DNA of 64,000 bases, from positions 682,001 to 746,000 of the forward strand of contig JARLGW010000001.1 of NCBI GenBank assembly GCA_031292565.1. Reading direction: 5' to 3'. The DNA comes from Paludibacteraceae bacterium (GTDB lineage: Bacteria > Bacteroidota > Bacteroidia > Bacteroidales > Paludibacteraceae). A model generated the notes under the pieces. That model made no database searches. It was not told where the DNA came from and was given only the letters and a program-made list of their open reading frames with translations. The position numbers and the translations under genes were made by a program. Below are positions 1 to 8,275 of this stretch, in pieces (positions within the stretch are counted from its first letter, which is position 1; each line of letters starts with the position of its first letter).

Positions 1-255
1 TTGGGTTTACCCGTAAATACCGATTTGGTGTTTCATGGAGCCAGCCATGTGATAAAAGCTACCGAAGAAAACTGGATGCCGATATTCGATATATTAGAAG
101 CCTCACAAATTGAGAACACCAAAATTCGTTTATTCGGAAAGCCACATACCAAAGTAGGCCGACGCATGGGTGTGGTACTGGTTACCGCCGAAAACACCGA
201 TATAGCTAGAGCAAATGCCGAAAAAGCCGCTCATTTGGTTAAAATCAACTATTAA
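1..255 (+). CDS. purT: Formate-dependent phosphoribosylglycinamide formyltransferase (PurT), C-terminal fragment
   Basis: This is the last 84 residues of a gene that begins before the window. The fragment reads GLPV near its start, then IRLFGKP and RRMGVVLVTAE, the pattern of the PurT C-terminal domain, which closes the ATP-grasp fold. PurT makes formylglycinamide ribonucleotide from glycinamide ribonucleotide, formate and ATP in de novo purine synthesis. The reading frame is open to the window edge, so the apparent start is not real. The next gene starts only 21 bases downstream on the same strand and may be cotranscribed. The family call rests on recall of the E. coli PurT C-terminus. Confidence 0.85.
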   Translation: MGLPVNTDLVFHGASHVIKATEENWMPIFDILEASQIENTKIRLFGKPHTKVGRRMGVVLVTAENTDIARANAEKAAHLVKINY

Positions 256-276
256 GATTAAGCTCCTCAAAAAAAC

Positions 277-945
277 ATGAAGCGAAAAAGCTTTTTACTT
301 ATCGGGTTGTTACTATTTGTTTTGCAGGCAAAAGCACTGGATGGATATAGCTACCGGGTAAATTTGGGTGCCGGATTTTATAATGACACTAAAAATAATA
401 TCTCGGTAACATCGGGATTCGTGGGGCTGGATTTCGGCTGGAGGATGAACAAGAACTTGAATCTTTATGTTGGCCTAAGTTATTGGGATGCCGAGCAAAG
501 CACCAAATGGTATGGCGATGGAAACAAATACGACTGGGAGGGTTCGATGGCAAACTTAATTATTACAGGTTCGGCACGTTTCTCCACACCCGAATTAAGA
601 TTACCTCACCATGAAGGGCTTTCGCTTTTTATAGAACCGGGTATTAATATAGAGCCTATGCCCGTGGGAATCGTTAATATTGACGAATATCCAAAAAACA
701 GCAATTACTCAAGCTCTTACAACGGAACAAAAGTGAGTTTCTTTTATCCTTCGTGGCGATTAAGTGCCGGAGTAAGCTACCGATTTAACAATAATCTGTT
801 TATCGACCTCTCCTACTTTATTAGCAATATGGATTTGCTGAAAATCTATCGAAAAATGACCGTGGACGGACAATACTTAAACTACTACATTCCTCGTAAA
901 GAAAACCTGAATGCCATCCGTTTTACGTTAGGCCTAAATTTATAA
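277..945 (+). CDS. Small outer membrane beta-barrel protein
   Basis: The 222-residue product starts with a Sec signal peptide (MKRKSFLLIG, hydrophobic run, AKA-L cleavage near residue 20). The rest has alternating hydrophobic and polar residues with many aromatic and glycine residues (GFVGLDFGWRM, LYVGLSYW, WRLSAGVSYRF). It ends in a strand, IRFTLGLNL, typical of an outer membrane beta-barrel of about eight strands. No catalytic motif is visible. It lies 21 bases after purT and has no clear promoter of its own. The substrate or role is unknown; an OprF/OmpW-like barrel of unknown function is the safest description. Confidence 0.65.
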   Translation: MKRKSFLLIGLLLFVLQAKALDGYSYRVNLGAGFYNDTKNNISVTSGFVGLDFGWRMNKNLNLYVGLSYWDAEQSTKWYGDGNKYDWEGSMANLIITGSARFSTPELRLPHHEGLSLFIEPGINIEPMPVGIVNIDEYPKNSNYSSSYNGTKVSFFYPSWRLSAGVSYRFNNNLFIDLSYFISNMDLLKIYRKMTVDGQYLNYYIPRKENLNAIRFTLGLNL

Positions 946-1004
946 AGAAGAGTATATCAAGGCTCAACACTTGCCAAAGGTTAATATATATTCGTAACTA
1001 GGTT

Positions 1005-1024
1005 GTAAATATTTACTACTTTTG
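1005..1024 (+). promoter_or_regulatory. aguA promoter: -7 box abutted by a 12-bp palindrome
   Basis: TACTTTTG at 1017-1024 matches the Bacteroidota -7 consensus TAnnTTTG. The perfect palindrome GTAAATATTTAC at 1005-1016 touches it directly and would sit between the -33 and -7 elements, a repressor-operator position. No convincing TTG is present at the -33 spacing. The start codon follows only five bases after the box, so the predicted transcription start falls at or next to the ATG. Confidence 0.55.
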
Positions 1025-1029
1025 CATCC

Positions 1030-2073
1030 ATGAAACCTGACAAACTACATATCAATCTTCCAGCCGAATGGGCACCCCAAAGCGGGGTACAACTTACCTG
1101 GCCTCACGAGAAGACCGATTGGAAAAACATATTAAACGAAGTGATTCCCTGTTTTGCAGCAATAGCCAGCGAAATAGCCAAACGGGAAAAACTCCTGATT
1201 ATTTGCCACGACAAAGAAGTTGTTAATTTGCAATTGAGCACGAATATCAACCGGGACAATGTTCAATTGGTAGAAATGGAAACAAATGATACCTGGGCTA
1301 GAGATCATGGCGGTATTTCGGTTTTCGTGAACAACGAACCTTACATTTACGATTTTTGTTTCAATGGTTGGGGCATGAAGTTCCCTGCCAACCTGGATAA
1401 TTTGATAACCCGCAACCTGTACTTCCAACGAAACGTTTTTGAAGGAAACGTAGGCTATCAAAACATGCTTCATTGCGTGCTGGAAGGCGGAAGCATCGAA
1501 AGCGATGGCAAAGGCACGATACTCACCACGGCGGAATGCCTCCTATCCGAAAACCGGAACGAATACAAAAGTCAGGAAGAAATAGAGGATTATCTGAAAA
1601 CTATTTTCGGAGCCGAGCGTGTATTATGGCTAAACAACGGCTATTTGGCGGGCGACGACACGGATAGTCATATTGACACGTTGGCTCGTTTCTGCACGAA
1701 AGATACCATTGCCTACGTACAATGTACCGACAACACGGATGAACATTTTGAAGAATTAAAGTTGATGGAGGACGAACTGCAAGCATTCAGAACGCTGGAC
1801 GGAAAGCCGTACAACCTAATTCCGCTGCCAATGGCCGACGAGGTGATTGACGACGAAGATCGGTTACCGGCAACGTATGCCAACTTCTTAATTGTCAACG
1901 AAGCGGTATTGTACCCCACGTACAATTCGGCAAAAGACGAGATAGCAAAACAGCAATTGCAAAAGGCATTCCCCGACCATGAAATTGTCGGTATCAATTG
2001 CTTGTCGCTGATAAAACAACATGGGTCATTGCATTGCGTTACCATGCAATACCCGGAAGGAATATTAAAATAA
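1030..2073 (+). CDS. aguA: Agmatine deiminase
   Basis: Agmatine deiminase hydrolyses agmatine to N-carbamoylputrescine and ammonia in the cytoplasm. The 347-residue protein has the family landmarks: PAEWAPQ near residue 11, WARDHGG at about 89-95, GWGMKFP near 113-119, a SHIDTLARF segment near 213-221 and the catalytic cysteine C336 in the GSLHCVTMQ segment close to the C-terminus. The length is normal for the peptidyl-arginine-deiminase-like family. The ATG is fixed by the conserved N-terminus and lies five bases after a -7 box, suggesting a leaderless message. The next gene encodes the following enzyme of the route, 48 bases downstream. Confidence 0.93.
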   Translation: MKPDKLHINLPAEWAPQSGVQLTWPHEKTDWKNILNEVIPCFAAIASEIAKREKLLIICHDKEVVNLQLSTNINRDNVQLVEMETNDTWARDHGGISVFVNNEPYIYDFCFNGWGMKFPANLDNLITRNLYFQRNVFEGNVGYQNMLHCVLEGGSIESDGKGTILTTAECLLSENRNEYKSQEEIEDYLKTIFGAERVLWLNNGYLAGDDTDSHIDTLARFCTKDTIAYVQCTDNTDEHFEELKLMEDELQAFRTLDGKPYNLIPLPMADEVIDDEDRLPATYANFLIVNEAVLYPTYNSAKDEIAKQQLQKAFPDHEIVGINCLSLIKQHGSLHCVTMQYPEGILK

Positions 2074-2121
2074 AGTCCTTTTTATCTATAAAATTAGCCT
2101 AGCTAAAAAAACTTTACTACC

Positions 2122-2997
2122 ATGAAAATAGGATTAGTTCAACAATCAAATACAGCCGACATCCAATCCAACAAGGATAAGCTGAAAACGAATATCACCG
2201 TTTGTGCCCGACAGGGTGCCGAGCTTATCGTATTGCAGGAGTTGCATAACGGTTTGTACTTTTGTCAGGTTGAAGATCCTGCTATTTTCGATTTGGCGGA
2301 AACTATTCCGGGGCGAAGCACCGAGGAGTTTGGCGCATTGGCCAAAGAACTAGGTGTGGTACTGGTGCTATCGCTGTTTGAGAAACGCATGCCCGGCTTG
2401 TATCACAACACCGCCGTGGTAATAGAAAAAGACGGTTCCATAGCAGGCAAATACCGCAAGATGCATATACCGGACGATCCGGCTTATTACGAAAAATTCT
2501 ATTTCACCCCCGGTGACCTTGGCTTCACGCCTATTCAAACCTCGGTGGGAAAACTGGGTGTGTTGGTATGTTGGGATCAATGGTACCCCGAAGCTGCCCG
2601 CCTAATGGCCTTGGCAGGGGCAGAAGTGCTCATTTATCCTACCGCTATCGGTTGGGAAAGCACAGACACGGACGACGAGAAAAACCGCCAACGTGAAGCC
2701 TGGCAAATTTCTCAACGGGCACACTCTGTAGCCAACGGGCTGCATGTAATTAGCATGAACCGCACGGGCTACGAGGCCGACCCTTCGGGCGTAACCAATG
2801 GCATTCAGTTTTGGGGCAGCAGTTTTGTGTCCGGCCCACAAGGAGAAATACTGGCTCAAGCCTCAACCGATAAGAATGAAAATTTAGTAGTGGATATTGA
2901 TTTGAAACGCACGGAAACCGTACGCCGGATGTGGCCTTTTTTTAGAGACCGCCGCATTGACTCTTTTGGTGATTTAGTGAAACGAGGTATAGAATAA
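2122..2997 (+). CDS. aguB: N-carbamoylputrescine amidase
   Basis: This carbon-nitrogen hydrolase converts N-carbamoylputrescine to putrescine, CO2 and ammonia. The nitrilase catalytic triad is visible: E40 in LQELH, K113 in [11 protein letters not shown] and C150 in [12 protein letters not shown]. The [10 protein letters not shown] stretch and the length of 291 residues are typical of AguB. It sits 48 bases after aguA on the same strand, so the pair forms the complete agmatine to putrescine module. It would feed polyamine synthesis or supply nitrogen. The start ATG at 2122 is supported by the conserved N-terminal MKIGLVQ strand. Confidence 0.93.
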   Translation: MKIGLVQQSNTADIQSNKDKLKTNITVCARQGAELIVLQELHNGLYFCQVEDPAIFDLAETIPGRSTEEFGALAKELGVVLVLSLFEKRMPGLYHNTAVVIEKDGSIAGKYRKMHIPDDPAYYEKFYFTPGDLGFTPIQTSVGKLGVLVCWDQWYPEAARLMALAGAEVLIYPTAIGWESTDTDDEKNRQREAWQISQRAHSVANGLHVISMNRTGYEADPSGVTNGIQFWGSSFVSGPQGEILAQASTDKNENLVVDIDLKRTETVRRMWPFFRDRRIDSFGDLVKRGIE

Positions 2998-3022
2998 GAA
3001 ATTAAACAAGCTTGATAAGATT

Positions 3023-3745
3023 ATGAAAGGTTGGGGAAAATGGATTACCACCGGGTTAGGATTTGTAGTGGGTGGGCCGATAGGTGCTATTATAGGGTTT
3101 GCCATCGGGTCGCTGGCCGACGTTAAAATACAAACAGGCTCTTCCGTTGGCAACAGCATGGAAGGCGATTTCAAAGTTAGCCTATTAGTTTTGATTGCCG
3201 CGGTAATGAAAGCCGACGGCAAAGTGGTGAAATCGGAACTCAGCGTTGTAAAACAATTCCTGGTACAGCAATTTGGTGAAGATGGAGCGCTGGACGCTTT
3301 GCAAATACTGAAAAATTTACTGGAACAAAACTACCCCGTGCACGAAGTGTCCATGCAAATTGGAGCCAACCTCAATTATTCCGCCAAACTAGAATTACTC
3401 CACTTGCTTTTTGCCGTGGCGCAAGCCGATGCTGAAATAGATTCAGCCGAATTAGCCGTTATTCAGCAAATAGCCCATTATATGGGAATCAGCCCTATTG
3501 ACTTCAATTCCATTAAAGCTCCTTTTGATAAAACGATTGATACCGATTGGGCTTACAAGGCGTTGGAAATTGAACCCTCGGCTACCGATGAAGAAATAAA
3601 GAAAGCCTACCGCCGCATGGCCATGAAATATCACCCTGACAAGGTAGCCAATTTGGGTGAAGACATTCGCAAATCGGCCACCGAAAAATTTAAAGCCATC
3701 AATTCCGCTTACGAAGAACTTAAAAAACGACGGGGATTTGTGTAA
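3023..3745 (+). CDS. TerB-like / DnaJ-domain co-chaperone (DjlA-like)
   Basis: The 240-residue protein starts with a glycine-rich hydrophobic stretch (residues 8-30, [19 protein letters not shown]) that may be membrane-associated. A TerB-like helical domain follows at about 50-155, with paired acidic motifs ([26 protein letters not shown]). A C-terminal J domain at about 172-237 carries the HPD motif in KYHPDKV. This order matches the DjlA family, which stimulates DnaK ATPase activity. The gene is 25 bases after aguB on the same strand but has no obvious link to putrescine metabolism. The client is unknown. Confidence 0.85.
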   Translation: MKGWGKWITTGLGFVVGGPIGAIIGFAIGSLADVKIQTGSSVGNSMEGDFKVSLLVLIAAVMKADGKVVKSELSVVKQFLVQQFGEDGALDALQILKNLLEQNYPVHEVSMQIGANLNYSAKLELLHLLFAVAQADAEIDSAELAVIQQIAHYMGISPIDFNSIKAPFDKTIDTDWAYKALEIEPSATDEEIKKAYRRMAMKYHPDKVANLGEDIRKSATEKFKAINSAYEELKKRRGFV

Positions 3746-4081
3746 CCTGTAAAAACAATGCTACCCCACAAAAAGTCTCTGGAAAAATTTCGTTCCTCCT
3801 TCTTTTCGTTTTTCCTACCACTCATTATTCAATAAAATCTGACAGAATGAACATTCTATCAGCTAAAGAGTTTCACCAGTAAACACACGGAGACAGAAAA
3901 CATGTCGTACGACACAAGAATAGTGACAAAATGATACTTCATGGCCAATCAAGTATTAAAATACTAAAAATATATCTAAAATCCATAGGATTGTAATATC
4001 AGTATTACAATATTGCACTATTTTTGCAATGTAATAATTGCTATTACAACCTATTTTAAAATTATAGAGGAGGAAAGACAT
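3746..4081. other. Intergenic region 5' of gltD
   Basis: No gene is visible in this 336-base stretch. The first 240 bases are unremarkable AT-rich sequence. The last 95 bases carry the gltD promoter and three inverted repeats, listed separately. Confidence 0.6.
3990..4048 (+). promoter_or_regulatory. gltD promoter with three overlapping or adjacent inverted repeats
   Basis: A -7 box TATTTTTG lies at 4019-4026. Upstream, at 3990-4011, is an inverted repeat with 9-bp arms ATTGTAATA and TATTACAAT and a 4-base spacer. Downstream, at 4030-4048, is a second copy of the same half-site pair, TGTAATA-N5-TATTACA. Between them, spanning the -7 box, ATTGCA-N7-TGCAAT occupies 4012-4030. The matching half-sites on both sides of the promoter look like paired operators for one dimeric regulator. 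A strong Shine-Dalgarno AGGAGG at about 4068-4073 precedes the ATG at 4082. Confidence 0.65.
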
Positions 4082-5404
4082 ATGAAAAAGGAAACTGAAA
4101 AACTGAAGTTGAAATTTGATGAGATTAATGAAGGTTATACTCCCAAAGAAGCCATTGAAGAAGCTAAACGCTGCCTGAATTGCAAAAATCCGTTATGCGT
4201 AACAGGGTGTCCGATTGAACACGATATTCCGGGTTTTATACATCAACTGTCGATGGGAAACATAGGCGACGCGATGCAAATTATCAACCAAAAAAGTAAT
4301 TTGCCTGCCATTTGCGGTCGTGTGTGCCCACACGAAAAGCAGTGTGAAGGACATTGTATATTAAATAAAAAAGGGGCTCCTGTACGCGTGGGGAAACTGG
4401 AACGATTTATTGCCGACTTTGACGGCGACATGGAGCTTATAAGAGAAAAAATTGCACCTAAAACCAGAGGCAAAGTAGCCATTATCGGTTCAGGCCCCGC
4501 CGGGCTTACCGTGGCCGGCGATTTGGCTCGCGATGGTTTCAACGTGGTTATTTACGAAAAGGAACAAGAACTGGGTGGCGTACTTATGTTTGGCATCCCC
4601 GATTATCGACTACCCAAAGATGTGGTTCGGCGAGAACTAAATAAGATTGAAGCCTTGGGTGTGACCTTTATCACCAATTGCATGATTGGTACGGATATTA
4701 CGGTGGACGAGATGTTCAACCGTGGGTTTGATGCCGTGTTTATCGGGTCGGGTACAGCCGTGCCAAAAGCGTTGGATATTCCGGGCAGCACCTTGAAGGG
4801 CGTAATTCAATCGTCCTACTTTTTGCGTATGGCAAGCCTCTACAACAGCAAGAGTGTGAACCGCAGCGAGGTGCCTATTAAGAATGAAGACGAAGTAGGC
4901 ATTATTGGTGCCGGCAACGTGGCTATGGATGCAGCCCGCACCGCGGTGCGTATGGGTGCTAAAAAAGTTACGGTAATTTATCACCGCACGGAAGCCGATA
5001 TTCCGGCCTTGAGAACGGAATACAACGAAGCGGTGGAAGAAGGCGTACAATTCTCGTGGGAAAGTTCCACCGAAGAATTTATAGGTGAAAACGGATTGGT
5101 GAAAGCGGTGAGAATTAAAACACCTGAAGGTGAAAAAATATTGCCTACAAACAAAGTGTTACTAGCCATCGGTTCGCGTCCGGCTAATAGAATTGTAGCC
5201 TCCACTTCGGGTATTCAGGTGGACGACACCGGCTACGTAATCACCAAAGAGCTGCCTTATGGTATGACTACCAAGAAAGGTATTTTTGCGGGAGGCGACG
5301 TGGTACACACGCCACAAACCGTGGTACTGGCCATGCGCGAAGCGAAAGCCGTGGCCAAAGGCATTGCCCAATATGTAGATGCTAAAAAATTATTAGGAGA
5401 ATAA
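4082..5404 (+). CDS. gltD: NADPH-dependent glutamate synthase small subunit-type flavoprotein (GltD/GltA or NfnB-like)
   Basis: The product (440 residues from this start) is an FAD/NAD(P)H oxidoreductase. Two four-cysteine clusters near the N-terminus (C31, C34, C39, C43 and C78, C82, C88, C92) should bind Fe-S centres. GSGPAG at 136-141 binds FAD and GIIGAGNVAMDAART binds NAD(P)H. The family passes electrons from NADPH for glutamate synthesis from glutamine and 2-oxoglutarate; a stand-alone homotetrameric form and the NfnB subunit of electron-bifurcating transhydrogenase look alike. No large GltB or NfnA subunit is next to it. The start at 4082 follows AGGAGG; an upstream in-frame ATG at 4013 lies inside the promoter and is rejected. 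Confidence 0.85.
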   Translation: MKKETEKLKLKFDEINEGYTPKEAIEEAKRCLNCKNPLCVTGCPIEHDIPGFIHQLSMGNIGDAMQIINQKSNLPAICGRVCPHEKQCEGHCILNKKGAPVRVGKLERFIADFDGDMELIREKIAPKTRGKVAIIGSGPAGLTVAGDLARDGFNVVIYEKEQELGGVLMFGIPDYRLPKDVVRRELNKIEALGVTFITNCMIGTDITVDEMFNRGFDAVFIGSGTAVPKALDIPGSTLKGVIQSSYFLRMASLYNSKSVNRSEVPIKNEDEVGIIGAGNVAMDAARTAVRMGAKKVTVIYHRTEADIPALRTEYNEAVEEGVQFSWESSTEEFIGENGLVKAVRIKTPEGEKILPTNKVLLAIGSRPANRIVASTSGIQVDDTGYVITKELPYGMTTKKGIFAGGDVVHTPQTVVLAMREAKAVAKGIAQYVDAKKLLGE

Positions 5405-5430
5405 AGATCTTTTTCTTGTAAATGTTCTGT

Positions 5431-5482
5431 AAGTGCCTGGTCTCAACGTTGTAAGCTACCAACCAAGAGTCCAGGCATTTTT
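5431..5482. terminator. Bidirectional terminator between gltD and ruvC
   Basis: AAGTGCCTGG at 5431-5440 pairs with CCAGGCATTT at 5471-5480 with one G-T wobble. The loop is 30 bases. T-rich flanks on both strands suit two converging genes. Confidence 0.7.
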
Positions 5483-6068
5483 ATTCCTTTAAATCTGAAG
5501 GTTTAGTTCCAGTTTTCACCTTAGCCTCGTTTTTAGCTGCAAAGTCCTTCCAGCTATTGTATTTTTTTTCACCCTTGGGCACATTGGTTTCAAAGAAATG
5601 ACAAAGTGCCGCCGCCAGTCCGTCCGTGGCATCCAGCTCCTTGGGCATTTGTTCCTGTGGAATTTTGAGATACCGCCGAAGCATATCAGCCACCTGTTCC
5701 TTGGCGGCTTTACCATTGCCGGTAATAGCCATTTTTATCTTTAACGGAGCATATTCCGTAATGGGCAGCTCTCGAAACAACCCGGCTGCCATAGCCACCC
5801 CTTGCGCCCGCCCCAACTTGAGCATGGATTGCACGTTTTTACCAAAGAAAGGGGCTTCCAAAGCCATCTCATCAGGATGATACTCATCAATAAGAGCCAC
5901 GGTGCGCGAAAAAATCTGTTGCAACGTAAGGTAGTGATCTTTAATCTTTTTAAAGTCGAACACGCCCAATGTAATCAATTCGGGTTTTCGGTTCACCACG
6001 CGCAGCAGGCCGTAGCCCATCACCGTGCTTCCGGGGTCGATGCCCAATATAATACGTTCTTTATCCAA
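5481..6068 (-). CDS. ruvC: Crossover junction endodeoxyribonuclease RuvC
   Basis: RuvC resolves Holliday junctions during recombination, acting as a dimer with RuvAB. The acidic catalytic residues are in place: D11 in GIDPGS, E71 in ALEAPFFG, and D146 and D149 in [14 protein letters not shown]. The 195-residue length includes a lysine-rich C-terminal tail ([10 protein letters not shown] to the end) that is longer than in E. coli. The gene lies 17 bases downstream of a DUF4286 gene on the same strand, so the two are probably cotranscribed. Confidence 0.95.
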   Translation of the reverse strand: MDKERIILGIDPGSTVMGYGLLRVVNRKPELITLGVFDFKKIKDHYLTLQQIFSRTVALIDEYHPDEMALEAPFFGKNVQSMLKLGRAQGVAMAAGLFRELPITEYAPLKIKMAITGNGKAAKEQVADMLRRYLKIPQEQMPKELDATDGLAAALCHFFETNVPKGEKKYNSWKDFAAKNEAKVKTGTKPSDLKE

Positions 6069-6085
6069 AATTTTATTTCTTACAA

Positions 6086-6391
6086 TTAATCTATTATTTC
6101 AAGGAAAGTAGAAAAGTAAAGTACATTTACCGAGAATAGGGAAGATATTTCCATGTCGAACAAATCGCCATATTGCTCCCTCCATTTGGAAACGGCATTT
6201 ACATTTTCAGCCGTAAGCTGCAACGAGATGGAGCTTCCATCCTGATCTTCATCGGTAAGCACACGGCTTAATTTGAATTCGGAGAAATAACCGGAGGAAA
6301 TCATTTGCGGTATATGTTTCTCTTTCACCCATTTCAGAAAACTGCCATATACCTTATCCGAAACACTGTAAGTGGTATTGTAAATTATCAT
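6086..6391 (-). CDS. DUF4286 family protein
   Basis: A small soluble protein of 101 residues that starts [10 protein letters not shown] and contains [10 protein letters not shown] and [23 protein letters not shown]. These features match the Bacteroidota family DUF4286, which has a ferredoxin-like fold and no known function. There is no signal peptide. A -7 box TATCTTTG lies on the minus strand at 6411-6418, 20 bases upstream. It is the first gene of a likely two-gene unit with ruvC, a pairing I recall as common in Bacteroidota; this could be checked by synteny. Confidence 0.8.
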   Translation of the reverse strand: MIIYNTTYSVSDKVYGSFLKWVKEKHIPQMISSGYFSEFKLSRVLTDEDQDGSSISLQLTAENVNAVSKWREQYGDLFDMEISSLFSVNVLYFSTFLEIID

Positions 6392-6410
6392 ACTGACTAA
6401 ATCTTTTTTA

Positions 6411-6418
6411 CAAAGATA
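6411..6418 (-). promoter_or_regulatory. -7 box for DUF4286-ruvC
   Basis: The minus strand reads TATCTTTG, a match to TAnnTTTG, 20 bases upstream of the DUF4286 start. No clear -33 TTG is seen at the usual spacing. Confidence 0.5.
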
Positions 6419-6502
6419 GGAAATAAACGTTTGATGGATAAAGAAGCAAATTAGATATTCAATTTTATAGGAAAAAAAGTTAACTCGTATTCGTTCAAGC
6501 TA

Positions 6503-6532
6503 TTGTTTGCTTCAAATTTTTTCTTACTTTTG
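6503..6532 (+). promoter_or_regulatory. tRNA-Ala promoter
   Basis: TTG at 6503-6505 and TACTTTTG at 6525-6532 are separated by 19 bases, the classic Bacteroidota sigma-ABfr arrangement. The tRNA starts 13 bases after the -7 box. Confidence 0.8.
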
Positions 6533-6545
6533 CCGATGCAAGAAA

Positions 6546-6619
6546 GGGGTATTAGCTCATCTGGCTAGAGCGCGACACTGGCAGTGTCGAGGTGAGCGGT
6601 TCGAGTCCGCTATACTCCA
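6546..6619 (+). tRNA. tRNA-Ala (anticodon GGC)
   Basis: The 74-base sequence folds as a full cloverleaf. The acceptor stem GGGGTAT pairs with ATACTCC, with one G-T wobble. The D-arm is GCTC/GAGC, the anticodon stem CGACA/TGTCG encloses the loop CTGGCAG (anticodon GGC, reading GCC/GCT alanine codons), and the T-arm contains GGTTCGAGTCC. The CCA end is not encoded. A promoter lies upstream and a terminator 39 bases downstream. Confidence 0.93.
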
Positions 6620-6657
6620 CAAAAGCACATTGACAATCAATGTATTAAAAAAACAAC

Positions 6658-6705
6658 AAAGGGACTAAACTAGGAATCATCCTCCTGTTTTTGTCCCTTT
6701 TTTTA
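6658..6705 (+). terminator. Terminator after tRNA-Ala
   Basis: AAAGGGAC at 6658-6665 pairs with GTCCCTTT at 6693-6700, followed by a T run. An inner AGGA/TCCT pairing may extend the hairpin. The downstream gene converges from the other strand. Confidence 0.8.
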
Positions 6706-6852
6706 TTCAATATTATCACTACTACTATTCTCAAATAATTCATGTAGTTTCTGTATTTATGTCATTGTTGATGACACAAATGATATAAATGCGTATGTTT
6801 CATAGAACTGTTTCATCCGATGCAGCCCCACAACAGACATTGCCTTACAAGT

Positions 6853-7470
6853 TTATACGTTATTCCGCTTTTTGGTGAAGTTCTTCCGAAGAGATTTCAA
6901 AGCAAAAAAAATTAAAACTGCGATTAATAACCCTATCATAATGTACTTGAACATACCGATGTGAGACATCACACAATTCCAATATGGAGCGAGGAAATAA
7001 CCCAACGTGAGATAGAAGCTTGCCCATATCGAGCTCGTAGCCAACACAATGAACCCATATTTTCGTGGATGAACGCGCAATATGCCACTGATAACAGCCA
7101 CGTAGCCACGAATAAATGGGGACAAACGACCTATTACTATACTTGAAATACCTTGTTGCTGAACGCGCTGAGACTGTTTTTCGATAGCATCGGATGGAAT
7201 GGGTATCCATCGTGGCTTTTTACTAAGAATGTAGGCACCGAAATAGTAAAAGGATATATACAGGATAGAAGCCGCCAATATGTCAGCCGATATACAGAGT
7301 ATTAACACCAATGGAAAATACAACATGCCGGAAGATGCCAAATAGCCCGAAAATAATAGCAGAAACTCGTTGGGAATGGGGTTAGGCATCCCCACCTCTT
7401 GTAAGAAAATAAACAGGAAAACAGCTAAGCAGCCATAGTTACTAATGTAATAAGCTAAATCGCCCGACAT
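6853..7470 (-). CDS. DedA family membrane protein (VTT domain)
   Basis: The 205-residue integral membrane protein has four or five hydrophobic segments. It carries DedA signatures: an amphipathic re-entrant stretch LQEVGMPNPIPNEFLL near residues 23-38 and the arginine motif GRLSPFIRGYVAVISGI near 113-129. DedA proteins act in membrane lipid handling; recent work on the family points to undecaprenyl-phosphate or phospholipid scrambling, but the substrate of this member is unknown. The C-terminus is basic (LRKNFTKKRNNV). It has its own promoter and appears monocistronic. Confidence 0.88.
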   Translation of the reverse strand: MSGDLAYYISNYGCLAVFLFIFLQEVGMPNPIPNEFLLLFSGYLASSGMLYFPLVLILCISADILAASILYISFYYFGAYILSKKPRWIPIPSDAIEKQSQRVQQQGISSIVIGRLSPFIRGYVAVISGILRVHPRKYGFIVLATSSIWASFYLTLGYFLAPYWNCVMSHIGMFKYIMIGLLIAVLIFFALKSLRKNFTKKRNNV

Positions 7471-7497
7471 CTATAAGGTTGTTTTATCCATCTCAAG

Positions 7498-7528
7498 CAA
7501 AAATAGAGACTAAAAACAACAAAAACAA
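7498..7528 (-). promoter_or_regulatory. DedA gene promoter
   Basis: On the minus strand TTG (7526-7528) is followed after 20 bases by TATTTTTG (7498-7505), 27 bases upstream of the start codon. Confidence 0.7.
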
Positions 7529-7600
7529 GGATATTTTTCTTTCCAAGTAAAATATTGTTTTCCTATAACATTTTAATTATAAGTTTGTTACAAAGTTGTT

Positions 7601-8131
7601 TCATTCAAAGAAACTGAAGTTCACGTTTCCATAATGCCGATGCTCCACAAAGTGTGGATGTGATGAAAAATCCTTCCGCGACGGATGTTCTAAAATAAAA
7701 AAACCCTCGGCTTTGAGTAACTCATGCTCAAAAACCAAATCGGGCAACGAATCCAAGGTAGGTAATTCGTAAGGAGGATCGGCAAAAATCAAATCGAACT
7801 TCACGCTGCATGATTTGATAAATTTAAATACATCGCCTTGTATCAAATGGATAGAATCAAATTTCAGTTCTCGGCAAACCTTATTTATATAAGCCGCGTG
7901 TTTGTTGTTTAGCTCCACGGCAGTAAGCGAAAGGCACCCACGGGATGCCAGCTCGAAACTGATACCACCCGTACCCGAAAATAAGTCGAGCGCGGTTAAT
8001 TCTTCAAAATCCACCCGATTATTTAAGACATTGAACAAACCCTCTTTGGCAAAATCGGTAGTAGGACGAGCTGTAATGGTAGTGGGCGGATTCAACCGAT
8101 GCCCTTTATAATTTCCACTTATGATACGCAT
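7601..8131 (-). CDS. rsmD: 16S rRNA (guanine966-N2)-methyltransferase RsmD
   Basis: RsmD methylates G966 of 16S rRNA using S-adenosylmethionine. The 176-residue protein opens with MRIISGNYKGHRL, then RPTTDFAKEGLFN near 22-34. The SAM-binding motif LDLFSGTGGIS lies at 48-58 and the catalytic DPPY at 118-121. Length and motif order are normal. It is transcribed away from the helicase gene, with 144 bases between the two starts; no clear promoter was found for it. Confidence 0.95.
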   Translation of the reverse strand: MRIISGNYKGHRLNPPTTITARPTTDFAKEGLFNVLNNRVDFEELTALDLFSGTGGISFELASRGCLSLTAVELNNKHAAYINKVCRELKFDSIHLIQGDVFKFIKSCSVKFDLIFADPPYELPTLDSLPDLVFEHELLKAEGFFILEHPSRKDFSSHPHFVEHRHYGNVNFSFFE

Positions 8132-8192
8132 ATTTTCTTTTAAAAAATTAGATACAAATTACGGAACAAACAACATAATTGGCAAATTATAT

Positions 8193-8200
8193 TATTTTTG
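8193..8200 (+). promoter_or_regulatory. -7 box for the helicase gene
   Basis: TATTTTTG matches TAnnTTTG and lies 75 bases upstream of the helicase start. No TTG is present at the usual -33 spacing. Confidence 0.45.
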
Positions 8201-8275
8201 CATTCTTTAATAACTAAAGCACAAATTTACGAAAGAATTTCCAAACACTTGGAATTCTGAATTAATCATTCCAGC

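Noticed and set aside
1132-1473. Open frames of 60-140 codons opposite the aguA, aguB and gltD genes
   Set aside because: They are shadows of well-conserved genes on the other strand and have no family resemblance or promoter.
4013-4081. Upstream ATG extending the gltD protein by 23 residues
   Set aside because: It overlaps the -7 box and operators, and the AGGAGG site supports 4082.
6757-6779. TGTCAT-N5-ATGACA inverted repeat between tRNA-Ala and the DedA gene
   Set aside because: It lies between converging units, downstream of both, so an operator role is unlikely; it is short enough to be chance.
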